Below are positions 30,119 to 40,566 of a DNA stretch of 64,000 nt, piece after piece. The notes below the pieces were generated by a model. That model did no database searches and was not told where the DNA came from. It saw only the letters and a list, made by a program, of their open reading frames with translations. Position numbers and translations under genes: made by a program. Within the stretch, counting starts at the first letter, position 1; each line of letters starts with the position of its first letter. Location: contig CALSOO010000002.1 in the NCBI GenBank assembly GCA_943787985.1, positions 186,001 to 250,000 on the forward strand, written 5' to 3'. Source of the stretch: an uncultured Paracoccaceae bacterium. GTDB taxonomy: Bacteria; Pseudomonadota; Alphaproteobacteria; Rhodobacterales; Rhodobacteraceae.

Positions 30119-30592
30119 ATGACACATCATCGCACCCGCCGCTTCGTCCTCTGTACTGCCCCTGCCCTGCTTCTTGTGGGGTGTGGGCAACCTGTGGCTC
30201 AGGATACGGCCGAACCGCCGCTCTTTCCCAACGAAACACCTGCTCTGCGCGCTCAAATCAATTTCTGGGCAGATCACTATGACATCCCCCGCTCTTTGGT
30301 GCACAGACTGGCGATCCGCGAAAGCACACACCGTCCCGAAGCGCGAAACGGCCCATATTGGGGGTTGCTGCAAATCTTGCCGGAAACCGCGCAGACGATG
30401 GGGCATCGCGGGCCGGCGTCTGATTTGTTGAAGGCTGATGTGAACTTGAAATACGCAGGCAAGTACCTGCGCGGCGCATGGTTGCTGTCAGACGGAGATG
30501 AGGCAACAGCCATCGGGTGGTACGCGCGGGGCTACTATTATGAATCCAAGCGGCGCGGACTGTTGGTGGAAACTGGTTGGCGCGCGGAATGA
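30119..30592 (+). CDS. Small SLT-domain lytic transglycosylase lipoprotein
   Basis: 157 residues. A lipoprotein signal (FVLCTAPALLLVGCGQP, lipobox LVGC) is followed by an SLT/lysozyme-like domain: IPRSLVHRLAIRESTHRPEA (catalytic Glu in RES), PYWGLLQILPETAQTMG, LLKADVNLKYAGKYLRGAW and AIGWYARGYYYES. It is shorter than Slt70-type enzymes and has only the catalytic fold. A terminator shared with tig follows. Confidence 0.85.
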   Translation: MTHHRTRRFVLCTAPALLLVGCGQPVAQDTAEPPLFPNETPALRAQINFWADHYDIPRSLVHRLAIRESTHRPEARNGPYWGLLQILPETAQTMGHRGPASDLLKADVNLKYAGKYLRGAWLLSDGDEATAIGWYARGYYYESKRRGLLVETGWRAE

Positions 30593-30608
30593 GCGCCTCG
30601 AGCCAAGC

Positions 30609-30640
30609 AAAAAGGCCGCCCTGGATGGGACGGCCTTTTC
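30609..30640. terminator. Bidirectional terminator between the SLT lipoprotein gene and tig
   Basis: AAAAGGCCG (30609-30617) pairs with CGGCCTTTT, with extra G-C pairs inside, and it is bounded by A and T runs. It lies between convergent genes. Confidence 0.82.
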
Positions 30641-30659
30641 AATGTTCAAGCGGTAGAGC

Positions 30660-31991
30660 TTACTCTTCTTCGAGCGCTTCAACAGCTTTCTGAAGGTCCT
30701 CTTTGGACACTTCTTTTTCTGCAACAGTTGCCTGTTCAACAACGTGGTCTACCACTTTGTCTTCAAACAATGGTGCACGCAATTGCTGCTGCATCTGCTG
30801 ATTTTGCTGAATGAATTCAAAGAACTGACGCTCTTGACCCGGATACTGGCGCGCTTGCGTCATGATCGCTTGGGTCATTTCGGCGTCTGTCACTGTGACT
30901 TCGGCTTTTTGTCCCAACTCGGCCAGCAACAGGCCCAAACGCACGCGGCGCTCTGCCAGTTTTTTGTGCTCGTCGGTGGTTTCGATCTCTGGGTGATCGT
31001 GGCCTTCGACTTCAGGGTTGTCCTCATGCCACAGCTGGTGGGCGATTTGACCCGCTTCGGCGTCCAGCAAGGATGGTGGCAAGTCAAAGCTGACCAGCGC
31101 GTCGAGTTGATCCAACAGACCGCGTTTCATCACAGCACGTGAGGCGCCAGTGTATTCGGCTTCCAAACGTTCCGCGATTTGAACTTTCAAACCGGCGAGG
31201 TCTTCGGCGCCGAATTTCGTCGCCAGCTCGTCGTTTACTTCAGCAGCGACAGGTTCTTTGACATCTTTGATTTTGCATTCAAACACGGCTTCTTTGCCTG
31301 CTAGGTGCTCTGCTTGGTAATCGTCAGGGAAAGACACGGTCACGTCTTTCTCTTCGTCTACTTTCACGCCCACCAGTTGCTCTTCAAAACCGGGGATGAA
31401 AGAGTTGGATCCCAAGACCAGTGGGTAGTCCTCGGCAGCGCCGCCTTCAAAGGCCTCGCCGTCGACTTTGCCCAGGAAATCAAATGTGATCTGATCGCCG
31501 TCTTTGGCTTTAGAGCCTTTTTTGCGGGCTTTGAAGTCTTGAGCGGTCTCGGCCAGATTGGCCAGTGCTTCTTCAATGGACTCGTCATCGGCCTTCACGA
31601 CCAATTTCTCGAGTTTGATACCGGACAGGTCAACTTCAGGAATTTCCGGCAGTTTTTCATAGGCCATGTCGACTGTTACGTCGTCGCCCGGCTTCCAGTC
31701 TTCGTTGGTCATTTTAACGTCAGGCTGCATCGCAGGACGATCGCCGGAAGCTTCAAAGTGCTCTGCCATCGCGCCGTCGATGGATTCTTGCATGGCTTCG
31801 CCCATCAGGCGATCGCCGAATTGCTTTTTCAGCAGTGCCATGGGCACTTTGCCTTTGCGAAAGCCCTTCATTTCGACTTCTGGCTGCGCTTCAACCAGCT
31901 TTTCGTTCACTTTGGTGTCCAGTTCAGCCGCGGTGACGGTGATGGCATAGCCGCGTTTCAGACCTTCGTTCAGCGTCTCGGTGACCTGCAT
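30660..31991 (-). CDS. tig: Trigger factor (ribosome-bound chaperone and prolyl isomerase)
   Basis: A 443-residue protein. The N-terminal ribosome-binding domain carries the signature [17 protein letters not shown]. An FKBP-type domain follows (about 155-245: [53 protein letters not shown]). The helical C-terminal cradle ends in an acidic tail ([11 protein letters not shown]). The gene is complete and has its own intergenic region upstream. Confidence 0.97.
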   Translation of the reverse strand: MQVTETLNEGLKRGYAITVTAAELDTKVNEKLVEAQPEVEMKGFRKGKVPMALLKKQFGDRLMGEAMQESIDGAMAEHFEASGDRPAMQPDVKMTNEDWKPGDDVTVDMAYEKLPEIPEVDLSGIKLEKLVVKADDESIEEALANLAETAQDFKARKKGSKAKDGDQITFDFLGKVDGEAFEGGAAEDYPLVLGSNSFIPGFEEQLVGVKVDEEKDVTVSFPDDYQAEHLAGKEAVFECKIKDVKEPVAAEVNDELATKFGAEDLAGLKVQIAERLEAEYTGASRAVMKRGLLDQLDALVSFDLPPSLLDAEAGQIAHQLWHEDNPEVEGHDHPEIETTDEHKKLAERRVRLGLLLAELGQKAEVTVTDAEMTQAIMTQARQYPGQERQFFEFIQQNQQMQQQLRAPLFEDKVVDHVVEQATVAEKEVSKEDLQKAVEALEEE

Positions 31992-32269
31992 GTGTGCTCC
32001 ATAGAATTAAGGCACCCAAAGCGGGCGCGCGCATAAAATTTGGGCCGTTCTATTGGCCTGACTGCCCACGTGCAAGAGGCCAATTGCCCTGAAAGGCGGC
32101 TGGCCTGCTCAATGGGGCAAAAATCGACGATATTTTTGTAAAATCCTTGCGGTGCACCCCAAGAAGCTGTGGCTTTCTTAGGCTAGCCTCATCATCGTTT
32201 AACCAATTTCTCACATAGTGGCGCTGACGCGTGCAGAAGCGGACGCGCATTTCCTGTGAGGATTGTAAA

Positions 32270-33025
32270 ATGCGAATAGAGTTGAAAGAGCATTGGACGA
32301 CGAAGGCGGCCCCGTCCGATGCATTCGATGCAGCGCATACTGTAGCCGTGAACGCGTTTGGTTTTTATTGCGTTCCTGAAATCTACAAAACCCGTGAGGT
32401 CTGCCGTATTCTGACCGCAGGCGACGCGAACGAGCCGCGCACGGTGAGTATCATCCGACGTTTTTGCGGAACTGGTGATGTTGTCAGTGGCGGCGCGTTC
32501 GTCGGGGATTTGCTGCCTGCCATTGCAGATGGTCTGGCCGATGGTGCGCGACTGCATAGTTTTGAGCCCAATCCGGTCAGCTTTGCAGCGGCACGGTACA
32601 CCCTCGCCTTGAACGCCTTGCAAAACGTCGCCCTGCACAACGTGGCTGTGGGCAAGGAATCGGCAGTTTTTCCGCTACAAATCAATCACAGCAACGGATC
32701 TGCGCTGGGTGGTATGTCAAAAATCGTTCCCACGCGCCTCAAAGGGCGGACAACGGACGTGCCTGTCATGCCTTTGGATGATCTTGTCGATCCATCGCGC
32801 ATGGTCTCTGTGCTGCAGTTGGACGTCGAAGGGTTCGAGTGGCCTGCTCTATTGGGAGCGCGCCGTATCATCGAACAGAACCGCCCCACCATCATTGTCG
32901 AGGCATTGGATGAGACCCCGAATGCGGTCACTGAGGCGGTTTTGTCCCAAGCGTTCCCTGACCTTGGATACCGCTGCGTCGGCCAGATGGAGCGCAACCG
33001 TTTCTTTCGCAGCCTTGCCCCCTAG
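32270..33025 (+). CDS. FkbM-family SAM-dependent methyltransferase
   Basis: 251 residues from ATG 32270 (TGAGGA upstream). Motifs of the FkbM fold are VVSGGAFVGDLLPAI (motif I region), RLHSFEPNPVSFAAARYTL and SVLQLDVEGFEWPALLGA. Family members O-methylate sugars or secondary metabolites. Nothing nearby reveals the substrate. It is transcribed toward the flavin oxidoreductase; the two stops are two bases apart. Confidence 0.85.
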   Translation: MRIELKEHWTTKAAPSDAFDAAHTVAVNAFGFYCVPEIYKTREVCRILTAGDANEPRTVSIIRRFCGTGDVVSGGAFVGDLLPAIADGLADGARLHSFEPNPVSFAAARYTLALNALQNVALHNVAVGKESAVFPLQINHSNGSALGGMSKIVPTRLKGRTTDVPVMPLDDLVDPSRMVSVLQLDVEGFEWPALLGARRIIEQNRPTIIVEALDETPNAVTEAVLSQAFPDLGYRCVGQMERNRFFRSLAP

Positions 33026-33027
33026 TC

Positions 33028-34413
33028 CTACAAATTGGCCAACTTTTGCATGTTGGCAAACGCTGGCATGGACAGCGCCTTGACCTCGTTGAAAAGTGCA
33101 ATGTTCTCCGGGTCCGTGCGGTCCACCTCGCGCGAGGGCCGCCCGAACCCATCCAATCGCGTGTTTTGTATCCAGTTCTTGAGCGCGGGCACCTGCCCCC
33201 ATTTGAACTGGTTCATCGAAGTGATGGTTTGCGATTTTATCCAGCTTTGCACGTCGTCCGTCATTGGAACCGGTGCGCAGAGTGCATTTTTGGCCGCGTC
33301 ATCCCCCCCTAGCGCCTCAATGCGCGCCAAAAGCGCTGCGCTGAACATAGGTTGGTACAGGCGGATCATTTGCAGCCCGATCCGCTCGGGCGTGAAAATC
33401 GGCCATGTGTTGCTGTGCCCCAAGGCGCGCGCGGTGCAATCAATGTAGAGCGTATCCTTGGGAGCCGTACACTCCCCGTTTTTGAGCACCATTCGCTCAG
33501 GTTCAAGCGCGCTGACATGCCCTTCGCGCACCACATCCTTGATCCCTTGCAGGAGCGCCAATTCCGCCGTGGACAGTGTCGGCCCATGCATGATTTGCGG
33601 CTGGACGTCAGGGTCAAGGCGCATCCACAACCCGGACGCCTCCATCCCCAAAGCAAACTCGGAAATATCCACCGCATCACGAGCGGATGCCATTTGCAAA
33701 GCCGTGGCGCGCAAGATGTGTTTGTAAAACGCACCACTGGGCTGGGAATAAGACCGGTTCACGATCCAGGGATCGCGCGGACGCACCCAGCGGATCTGAT
33801 CCCCGCTAGCGCCGTGTGACAACAACCAAACAGCCGTATCCATTGCTGTTTTTCCCGCGCCAAGAATGGTGAAATGTTGATGTTTTGCAGCGTGTTGTGG
33901 CAGAAAATTGGGCGCGATACACGCCACCCCGTCGGCCACAGTGAACTGACGCTTATGTGTCAGCGGGATGCCGTTTTCGCACATGCTGGCATCGACAATG
34001 CGCCCCGCCTCAACCTGAGTGTGCGTGCCATTCAACACATTGCGCAACGTGCCGTCCCCGAGGTGCTCTGTCATCGGCACAAAACTCACCCGCCCCGAAG
34101 CAAGCAGGCGATCTTGCATAACAGCATGAAAATAGCTGGCGACCTCAACTCCGCTTGCCAGCTCCTCAAAGCCCGCGTTCAGCCCGTCGGTGTCCAGACG
34201 TGCGCGTCCCAACGGAGTCGAGTCTACACCGTAATACGAGGAGGGCTGGTGCAGTCGCACAAACGGATAGGCATCGTTCCAGTGCCCCCCGGCTTTGTCG
34301 CGCCGATCCACCATTGTGATATGTGCGTCTGTGACGTCCAACAGGCTGTCCACAAACGACAGAGCCGTCGCCCCCGCCCCTACGACAAGATAGTCAGTTT
34401 TCTGTGTGCTCAT
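33028..34413 (-). CDS. FAD/NAD(P)-dependent oxidoreductase, flavin-monooxygenase-like
   Basis: A 461-residue soluble protein with an N-terminal FAD motif (DYLVVGAGATALSFVDSL), a second Rossmann motif for NADPH (FTILGAGKTAMDTAVWLL) and an FMO-like RDKAGGHWNDAYPFVRLHQP block. It follows the polyol operon on the same strand after a gap of 95 bases, so it may be its last gene or independent. The substrate is unknown. No membrane segment is seen. Confidence 0.8.
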   Translation of the reverse strand: MSTQKTDYLVVGAGATALSFVDSLLDVTDAHITMVDRRDKAGGHWNDAYPFVRLHQPSSYYGVDSTPLGRARLDTDGLNAGFEELASGVEVASYFHAVMQDRLLASGRVSFVPMTEHLGDGTLRNVLNGTHTQVEAGRIVDASMCENGIPLTHKRQFTVADGVACIAPNFLPQHAAKHQHFTILGAGKTAMDTAVWLLSHGASGDQIRWVRPRDPWIVNRSYSQPSGAFYKHILRATALQMASARDAVDISEFALGMEASGLWMRLDPDVQPQIMHGPTLSTAELALLQGIKDVVREGHVSALEPERMVLKNGECTAPKDTLYIDCTARALGHSNTWPIFTPERIGLQMIRLYQPMFSAALLARIEALGGDDAAKNALCAPVPMTDDVQSWIKSQTITSMNQFKWGQVPALKNWIQNTRLDGFGRPSREVDRTDPENIALFNEVKALSMPAFANMQKLANL

Positions 34414-34508
34414 GGACGTTCTCCTCCACTACACCAAGGGTAGCCGAGGGGCGCACAAAGGCAATCACTGCATTGCCCTCAGGACGCGACGTCGCAGACA
34501 TGCGCGGT

Positions 34509-35543
34509 CTAGATGCGCAATCCTGTTTCTTTGTCGAAATAATGTGCCAACTCGGGTTTGATGCCGAAACCGATGGTGTCACCCTTTTCAGCCAAAGGCG
34601 GTTTTTCAGTTTTGGCGATAAACTCGACACCCGTTGGCGAGATCAAATGCACCAAAGCGTATTCGCCAAGGTTCTCGACCAGATCAAGCTTACCCTCCAC
34701 AGCCGCGCTGGCTGTATCGGTCACAATCAGGTGCTCAGGGCGCAAGCCCACTTGTTCTGCATCCGTCAATTCACGGCCCAAAACATTGGCCGCGTTCGGT
34801 GACAGATCACCACTGGAGAAGAAATTCATCTTGGGACTGCCGATAAACTGGGCGACAAAAGCGTTTGCAGGGCGTTCATACAGCTCGATCGGAGAACCGA
34901 CCTGCTCGATACGGCCAGCGCGCAAAACAACGATTTTATCCGCCAATGTCATGGCTTCGACCTGATCGTGGGTCACATAGATCATCGTCGTTTTGAGGCG
35001 CTCGTGCAGACGGGCGATCTCAAGACGGGTTTGCACACGCAAGGCAGCATCAAGGTTGGACAGCGGCTCATCAAAGAGGAACACTTTGGGGTCACGCACA
35101 ATGGCACGGCCAATCGCCACCCGTTGACGTTGCCCACCGGACAAATTGCGCGGGCTGCGATCCAGATAATCGGTGATCTGCAGAATTTCAGCGGCCGCGC
35201 GCACGCGTTTGTCGATTTCTGCAGGGTCTGTTTTCGCCTGCTTCAGGCCGAATGCCATGTTCTTGTAAACAGTCATATGAGGATAAAGCGCGTAGGACTG
35301 GAACACCATCGCCACACCCCGTTTGGAGGCCGCCACAGCATTTACTTCCTGATCCCCAATCGCAACCGTGCCCCCGGAAATCTCTTCAAGGCCTGCAATC
35401 ATACGCAGCAAAGTGGATTTACCACAGCCTGACGGACCGACAAAGACTACAAACTCGCCATCCTCGATATCAAGGTCGACGCCATGCATGACTTGCGTTT
35501 CACCATATTTTTTAACTACGCCGCGCAGTGTTAGACCGGACAT
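34509..35543 (-). CDS. smoK: Polyol ABC transporter ATP-binding protein (SmoK/UgpC type)
   Basis: 344-residue ATPase of a carbohydrate uptake ABC transporter. Walker A is [18 protein letters not shown], the signature is [17 protein letters not shown], Walker B is [12 protein letters not shown] and the switch is [12 protein letters not shown]. The C-terminal OB-like regulatory domain has [11 protein letters not shown] and GLRPEHLIV. Its start at 35543 overlaps the mtlK stop, which shows it belongs to the smo operon. Confidence 0.93.
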   Translation of the reverse strand: MSGLTLRGVVKKYGETQVMHGVDLDIEDGEFVVFVGPSGCGKSTLLRMIAGLEEISGGTVAIGDQEVNAVAASKRGVAMVFQSYALYPHMTVYKNMAFGLKQAKTDPAEIDKRVRAAAEILQITDYLDRSPRNLSGGQRQRVAIGRAIVRDPKVFLFDEPLSNLDAALRVQTRLEIARLHERLKTTMIYVTHDQVEAMTLADKIVVLRAGRIEQVGSPIELYERPANAFVAQFIGSPKMNFFSSGDLSPNAANVLGRELTDAEQVGLRPEHLIVTDTASAAVEGKLDLVENLGEYALVHLISPTGVEFIAKTEKPPLAEKGDTIGFGIKPELAHYFDKETGLRI

Positions 35544-36952
35544 GTTCGCTCCAATTCTTCAATCTCACGTCGCAAGGTTTCGACGAATTCAGGATAGGTT
35601 TCAGGCACATCGCCCCAAAGCTGACGGTTGGTCAAAAACGCCTCGGAGCCAAGCAACTCTTTGAGGTCGTTCCAGCTTGGTTCAACATATTCAAACGGGA
35701 TTTTTCCAGCATCGACGTGGCGGGCAAAAACATACCAGCTGGCGATACTGCGGATAGAGAACACTGGCACGATGCCTTGTTCAAAGCACCCCACAAGCGT
35801 TGGGCGGATAAAGATCGGAAATTTTGCCACACCGTCCGCGCAAATTCGCGCCACGGTGTCGCCGATCGCGCGATTGCCAAAGCGGCGCTCGATATCCGCC
35901 AAATAGCTTTCTTTGCTAAAGGGCAGATCGATGGTGATCGCAGGCAATACTTCTTTGGTCTCGAAGTTCTGGAAATGCGCGGCAAGGTGCGGCACCCGCA
36001 TCGCCGCATCAAAGGTTTCGACCCCCTCAAGGGCTGCCAGATAGCACAAGGCCGTGTGTCCGCCGTTCAGGACCCGGATTTTGGTTTCCTCATAGGGATC
36101 AACATCCGCAGTCACCGTTACCCCCGATTGCGACAGATCGGGCATTTCCGCAGCAGAGCTGTCTTGCAGCACCCATTGGATGAAGTCTTCGGCCATGACG
36201 GGGGATGTAACGTCTTTGCCAAATAGAACGGACAGTTCCGGGCCTAGCTCTGCAGGGCTGCGCGGCGTAATCCGGTCGACCATAGAACACGGGAAAGCCA
36301 CGTTGGCCTCGACCCAAACGGCAAGGGCATGATCCGAGCAGGCCACCAGATAGGCCAGAAGATTGCGGCGCAACATCTTGCCGTTTTGGCGGATGTTGTC
36401 GCAGCACGCGATGGTCAAGGGCGCGCCAGTGCTGGCCACCCGCGCCGCCAATGCCCCGCGCAAGTAACTGTAAACACTCTGGCGTCCCTCCCCTGCGACC
36501 TCTGCCTTGATCGTAGGGTCGGACAGATTGAGGTTGCCGTTGGGGTCTGTGTAGTACCCGCTTTCTGTGACGGTGATCGTCACAAGGTGGACCGAAGCCT
36601 TGGACAACAGAGCCTCTGAACCGGAGGCATCAACACTCCAGTCCATGAAATGCATATGCGCGCGCACGCGGCGCAACGCGACTTCACCTTCGGCAGAAAA
36701 TGACTTGAGAAAATAACCGTCGTGCCGCGCGATGTCTTCCTCTGCCGTCTCGAAATGCGCGCTTTCGGAGGGACGTAAATTGACGGCAGCAATCCCCCAA
36801 CGCAGATCACCGGACACGTCCATGTAATCATCAATATAGACCGCCTGATGGGCACGGTGGAATGCACCAAAGCCCAAGTGAACCACCCCCACCTCGCAAG
36901 CAGATCGATCAAAGCGTGTCGCTGACACGGAGGTGTGCGTCGCACTGTTCAT
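35531..36952 (-). CDS. mtlK: Mannitol 2-dehydrogenase family protein
   Basis: A 473-residue NAD-dependent polyol dehydrogenase oxidising mannitol (or a related polyol) to fructose. Typical stretches are [19 protein letters not shown] (dinucleotide binding), [31 protein letters not shown] and [18 protein letters not shown] (catalytic Lys-region homologue, Asn-Gly-Gly-His). Its start overlaps the AraC gene stop by four bases. The length is normal for the long-chain mannitol dehydrogenase family. Confidence 0.93.
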   Translation of the reverse strand: MNSATHTSVSATRFDRSACEVGVVHLGFGAFHRAHQAVYIDDYMDVSGDLRWGIAAVNLRPSESAHFETAEEDIARHDGYFLKSFSAEGEVALRRVRAHMHFMDWSVDASGSEALLSKASVHLVTITVTESGYYTDPNGNLNLSDPTIKAEVAGEGRQSVYSYLRGALAARVASTGAPLTIACCDNIRQNGKMLRRNLLAYLVACSDHALAVWVEANVAFPCSMVDRITPRSPAELGPELSVLFGKDVTSPVMAEDFIQWVLQDSSAAEMPDLSQSGVTVTADVDPYEETKIRVLNGGHTALCYLAALEGVETFDAAMRVPHLAAHFQNFETKEVLPAITIDLPFSKESYLADIERRFGNRAIGDTVARICADGVAKFPIFIRPTLVGCFEQGIVPVFSIRSIASWYVFARHVDAGKIPFEYVEPSWNDLKELLGSEAFLTNRQLWGDVPETYPEFVETLRREIEELERTCPV

Positions 36953-37842
36953 GAGGTGCTCTCCATTTGAGGTGCAAGATCCTTGCGCGCGATGTCGCGA
37001 TACTCGGAAGGGGTCATGCCCTTCACCTTCAAGAAATGCCTGTTGAAGTTGGCAAGGTTTTTGAACCCCGCCGCTTGTGAAATGGCGATAATCTGGTCGT
37101 CGGACGCATAAAGCATTCCGCAGGCTTCCGCGATGCGAATGCGGTTCAGGAAATCGACAAACCCATGCCCTGTGACCGCCTGAAAGTTGCGGCTGAATGT
37201 AATCTCGGTCATCGCGGCCATTTCGGCAGCATCGCCCACCGAAATCGCATCACTGAAATTGGCCACGATATGGTCCACGACCTCGGCGATACGCGCTTGT
37301 TTGCTCCCGCCTTCGGGCTGGATCAACTTTGCAGCAGACAGGGTCTTTTTCTCCGCATGCTCGTTGAGCCGCACCAGAAATCGCACAAATGCAAGGATAC
37401 GTTCCACACCTTTGTTGTCGCGAATGGATTCCATATGTCCGCGTGCGAATGTCGGGTTGAACCCCTCAAAATGGATGCCCGATTGTGCCAGTTGCAGCAT
37501 CTGGAGAACCTGAGAAAACTCGGGAAACCCCTGAGCCAGTTTTTCGATGCTCTCGTGACTGAACTGAACCAGCATATCGCGGGTTTGGACAGACTCGGAC
37601 CAGACCTTGTCGGTGATCCAGTTGTGCGGCAGGTTCGGGCCCGTCATGAACAAATCGCCCGCTTTGAAATCACCGATGTGATCGCCAACAAATGCTTTGC
37701 CCCGTGTCGCTGTGATCAAGTGAAGTTCGTATTCTTCGTGCGCATGCCAGCGGCACAACTCGTTGGGCCAGCCATGTTCAAGGTAGCGAATGGACCGTGT
37801 GGACCGGTCGACCATTTCAATTTCAGGTGCAATTATTGACAT
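36949..37842 (-). CDS. AraC-family transcriptional regulator of the polyol operon
   Basis: 297 residues. The N-terminal cupin-like effector domain (RWHAHEEYELHLITATRGKA, GDLFMTGPNLPHNW) is followed by a C-terminal pair of helix-turn-helix motifs (VGDAAEMAAMTEITFSRNFQ; IIAISQAAGFKNLANFNRHF; KGMTPSEYRDIAR). It is encoded inside the operon, between the SDR and mtlK, and overlaps mtlK. It probably activates the operon in response to a polyol, giving autoregulation. Confidence 0.92.
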   Translation of the reverse strand: MSIIAPEIEMVDRSTRSIRYLEHGWPNELCRWHAHEEYELHLITATRGKAFVGDHIGDFKAGDLFMTGPNLPHNWITDKVWSESVQTRDMLVQFSHESIEKLAQGFPEFSQVLQMLQLAQSGIHFEGFNPTFARGHMESIRDNKGVERILAFVRFLVRLNEHAEKKTLSAAKLIQPEGGSKQARIAEVVDHIVANFSDAISVGDAAEMAAMTEITFSRNFQAVTGHGFVDFLNRIRIAEACGMLYASDDQIIAISQAAGFKNLANFNRHFLKVKGMTPSEYRDIARKDLAPQMESTS

Positions 37843-37845
37843 CGG

Positions 37846-38604
37846 CTATCTCAACACATTCCCATCATCAACGCAGATGGTTTGCGCTGTGATGTAGGCT
37901 CATTGATCGCTGGCCAAAAACACAGCAACACGGGCCACATCCGCTGGGTCACCCATGTGGCCAAGTGGAACGGCGTCCCCGACTTCGCGTTTCTTTTGCC
38001 CCGGCTGTTTGTTTTCGAACGTTGCAAAGAGCGCATCCACCTCTTTCCACATTGCTGTGTCGATGACGCCGGGGCTGATCGCATTGACGCGGATTTTATG
38101 CGGAGCCAGCGCCAGAGCCGCCGACTGCGTGTAGCTGATCGCCGCCGCTTTGGTTGCGCAATAGTGGGCCACCAATGCTTCACCGCGATGCCCTGCCTGA
38201 GATGCAAGGTTGATGATCGACCCCTGCTGTCCGTTGGCAACCATAGATTTCGCCACGCCCTGCATGACGGCATAGAACGCACGAACATTCACGCCAAACA
38301 ACCGGTCATATTGCGTAAGGTCCGCATCCAGAATGCTGCCCATGTCAAAGACGGCGGCATTGTTCAGCAAGATATCAGGCTTGATTTCATTGATCCAGGT
38401 TGTGCAATCCGCCAACCCTTCGTCATCCAGCAAATTGAAGGGGCGATATGTTGCGACCCCGTCATACTGCTGTGCAATATCTGTCCCATACACGGTCGCA
38501 CCGAGTGCCGCAAAGTGCTCGATAGCACTTGCGCCGATGCCCCCGGATGCGCCCGTCACAAGGGCGACTTTTCCGGACAGGTCAGTGGGAGCCGCGTTCA
38601 ACAT
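37846..38604 (-). CDS. SDR-family polyol (sorbitol-type) dehydrogenase with a premature in-frame stop
   Basis: The NAD-dependent short-chain dehydrogenase starts at ATG 38604 (MLNAAPTDLSGKVALVTGAS), overlapping the permease TAA. Motifs are [53 protein letters not shown] with Tyr-x3-Lys in YCATKAAAIS, and VNAISPGVIDTAMW. Translation stops at TGA 37902-37900 after VFLASDQ. Reading on in the same frame gives AYITAQTICVDDGNVLR, the expected SDR C-terminus, to TAG at 37846. TGA stands where Ser (TCA) or similar is usual, so it is a single-base nonsense change or an error. Confidence 0.85.
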
Positions 38605-39440
38605 TATTTGACGGCCCCAAAGGTCAGGCCCTGAACGAGTTGCTTTTGGCAGAACCACCCCAAGACCACGATGGGTGCAATGGCGGCTGTGGATACGGCA
38701 GACAGACGGCCAAAGAACAGCCCTTCGGGGGCGCGGTTGCCCTCGATCAGCTTGGACAGGGTGGCCGCGTCAATCGTGGTCAGACGCACGGTCCAATAGG
38801 CTTCATTCCAGCAGAAGATAAAGGTCAGCAGCGCAGTTGAGGCGATGCCCCCCCATGCCAGCGGGATCAGGATATCCTTGATTTCGCCCCATGTGCTCAC
38901 ACCATCCATTTTGCCCGCTTCGATGATCTCTTTCGGGATCTCTTTGAAGTAGGTGAACAACATCCAGATCACGATAGGCAGATTGATCAGGCACAGCACC
39001 AGGATCACCAGAAAATGGGTGTCAAAAATGCCCAAAGCGTTCTTGGTCAGGAAGGTCATCGGATACAGAACCGCCGCCGCTGGCAACATCTTGGTCGAGA
39101 GCATCCACATCAGGATATCTTTGGTGTGCCGGCTGGGATCAAAGGCCATCGCGTAGGCCGCAGGGACCCCGACGACAAGCGCAAACACCGTCGCAAATGT
39201 CGACGTGATCACCGAGTTGGTCGCAAAGCGCCAGTAGTCGTAATTTTCCGTCATGTTCGTGTAATTTTCGAGCGTCGGGGTAAAGAAGAACAGGAATTCC
39301 GGCTTTACCGCATCCGCGTCGGTCTTGAAGCTGGTGAACACCAACCAAAAGATCGGAAAGAAAAAGATGATCGCAATGATCCACGCCAATGCGGGCCAAA
39401 GGACATTACCGAGTTTTGAGTTTTGTGCGACAGTTGCCAT
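38604..39440 (-). CDS. smoG: Polyol ABC transporter permease (SmoG type)
   Basis: 278-residue inner-membrane permease with six helices and the EAA-type cytoplasmic loop (PKEIIEAGKMDGVSTWGEIK) contacting the ATPase. It begins MATVAQNSKLGNVLWPALAW and is translated 11 bases after smoF. The stop TAA overlaps the SDR start. Confidence 0.92.
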   Translation of the reverse strand: MATVAQNSKLGNVLWPALAWIIAIIFFFPIFWLVFTSFKTDADAVKPEFLFFFTPTLENYTNMTENYDYWRFATNSVITSTFATVFALVVGVPAAYAMAFDPSRHTKDILMWMLSTKMLPAAAVLYPMTFLTKNALGIFDTHFLVILVLCLINLPIVIWMLFTYFKEIPKEIIEAGKMDGVSTWGEIKDILIPLAWGGIASTALLTFIFCWNEAYWTVRLTTIDAATLSKLIEGNRAPEGLFFGRLSAVSTAAIAPIVVLGWFCQKQLVQGLTFGAVK

Positions 39441-39451
39441 TGTTTTGTCCC

Positions 39452-40402
39452 TTAGTCCATCAAGCTCTTGCCAACCATGCGCAACAAGAAGATCGCGATG
39501 ATGTTGGCGAGGATGACTGCAAAGATGCCTGTGGCGCTCGCGGCACCGATGTTGTTGCTGGTGAATTCACCGATGAGGTAGGGCAGGTTTTTGTTCCCGT
39601 TCCCGCGGCTGACGATTTCGATTTCCGCATAGAGTGACAGGTGGAAAATAGACTGGATCATCACCACAATTGCGATCGGGCGGGCCAGATGTGGCACTGT
39701 GAGGTTGATGAACTGTGACCACGGGCTGGCCCCGTCCAGTGTCGCCGCCTCTTTCTGGGACTCGTCCTCGGATTGTAGCGATGTCATAAAGATCAGGACC
39801 GCAAAAGGCGTCCATTGCCACGCCACCATCATGATGACCGCATAGGCAGAGGTTTGTGTGGCGCGGAAAGAAATCGGTTCAAGCGTCGGCCACATCGCGA
39901 AAAAGCCGCCAAGCACGGGAAAGTCTTTTAATCCGGTGATCAGATCATTCAACCCACCGACCGCAAGACCCTGAAGGCCCAGAACCGGATCAAGGATCAT
40001 ATTGATCCACAACACCGCGTTGACCGCTGGCATGACAAAGAACGGGGAAATCAGCAGAACCCGCACAATGCCCCGCCCCGGGAAGGAGCGGTTGATCAAT
40101 ACCGCGATCCCGAGTCCCAAAATCACGGTCAGGATCAGGATACTGGAGACGATGAACACTGAGTTCTGGATCGCGAACCAGAAGTCCTTGGCGTTCAGAA
40201 CGTAGTTGTAGTTCCCAAACCCGCGCCAGTTGCTCAAGGCCGGGGTGGTCCATTCTGGCCTGATCGAGCTGTTCAGCACGTAGCGAATAAACGAGAAATA
40301 AAGCGTCATGCTCAGTGGAACCAACATCCAGACCAGCAACAGCACCACGGCCGGGGTTTGGAGTATGCGGGGAAGCGTTCTTTTGGACATAGCGCTGGTC
40401 AC
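39452..40402 (-). CDS. smoF: Polyol ABC transporter permease (SmoF type)
   Basis: 316-residue permease with six predicted helices. It has the EAA loop SQKEAATLDGASPWSQFINL and the N-terminal PAVVLLLVWMLVPLSMTLYF helix. ATG 40402 is used; ATG 40390 (MSKRTLPRILQ) is also possible. It follows the binding-protein gene across an intergenic hairpin. Confidence 0.92.
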   Translation of the reverse strand: MTSAMSKRTLPRILQTPAVVLLLVWMLVPLSMTLYFSFIRYVLNSSIRPEWTTPALSNWRGFGNYNYVLNAKDFWFAIQNSVFIVSSILILTVILGLGIAVLINRSFPGRGIVRVLLISPFFVMPAVNAVLWINMILDPVLGLQGLAVGGLNDLITGLKDFPVLGGFFAMWPTLEPISFRATQTSAYAVIMMVAWQWTPFAVLIFMTSLQSEDESQKEAATLDGASPWSQFINLTVPHLARPIAIVVMIQSIFHLSLYAEIEIVSRGNGNKNLPYLIGEFTSNNIGAASATGIFAVILANIIAIFLLRMVGKSLMD

Positions 40403-40517
40403 CTGTGCAATGCGAAAGTTACGGGGCGGTCAATTTTTGGCGGGTGTTCGAATAGCGAGCAGCAATAGTCGAAAAGTGGCACTCAAGCCAGACAAACAAG
40501 GCAATCTGTAAAGGGGT

Positions 40518-40548
40518 GGCGGGCCCTGTGAAATTCACGAGGCCCGCC
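40518..40548 (-). other. Stable intergenic hairpin between smoE and smoF
   Basis: GGCGGGCC (40518-40525) pairs with GGCCCGCC (40541-40548), and an inner GTGAA/TTCAC stem stacks on it. On the transcribed minus strand no T-run follows. Such hairpins after binding-protein genes usually protect the upstream message and raise binding-protein over permease levels. Confidence 0.65.
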
Positions 40549-40566
40549 TTTTGTCACTTAAAGGGG

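Noticed and set aside
27996..30239. A 747-codon open frame on the minus strand
   Set aside because: It lies antisense to cpdB and the alternative oxidase, which have clear family motifs. The antisense product has no recognisable domain and arises from codon bias.
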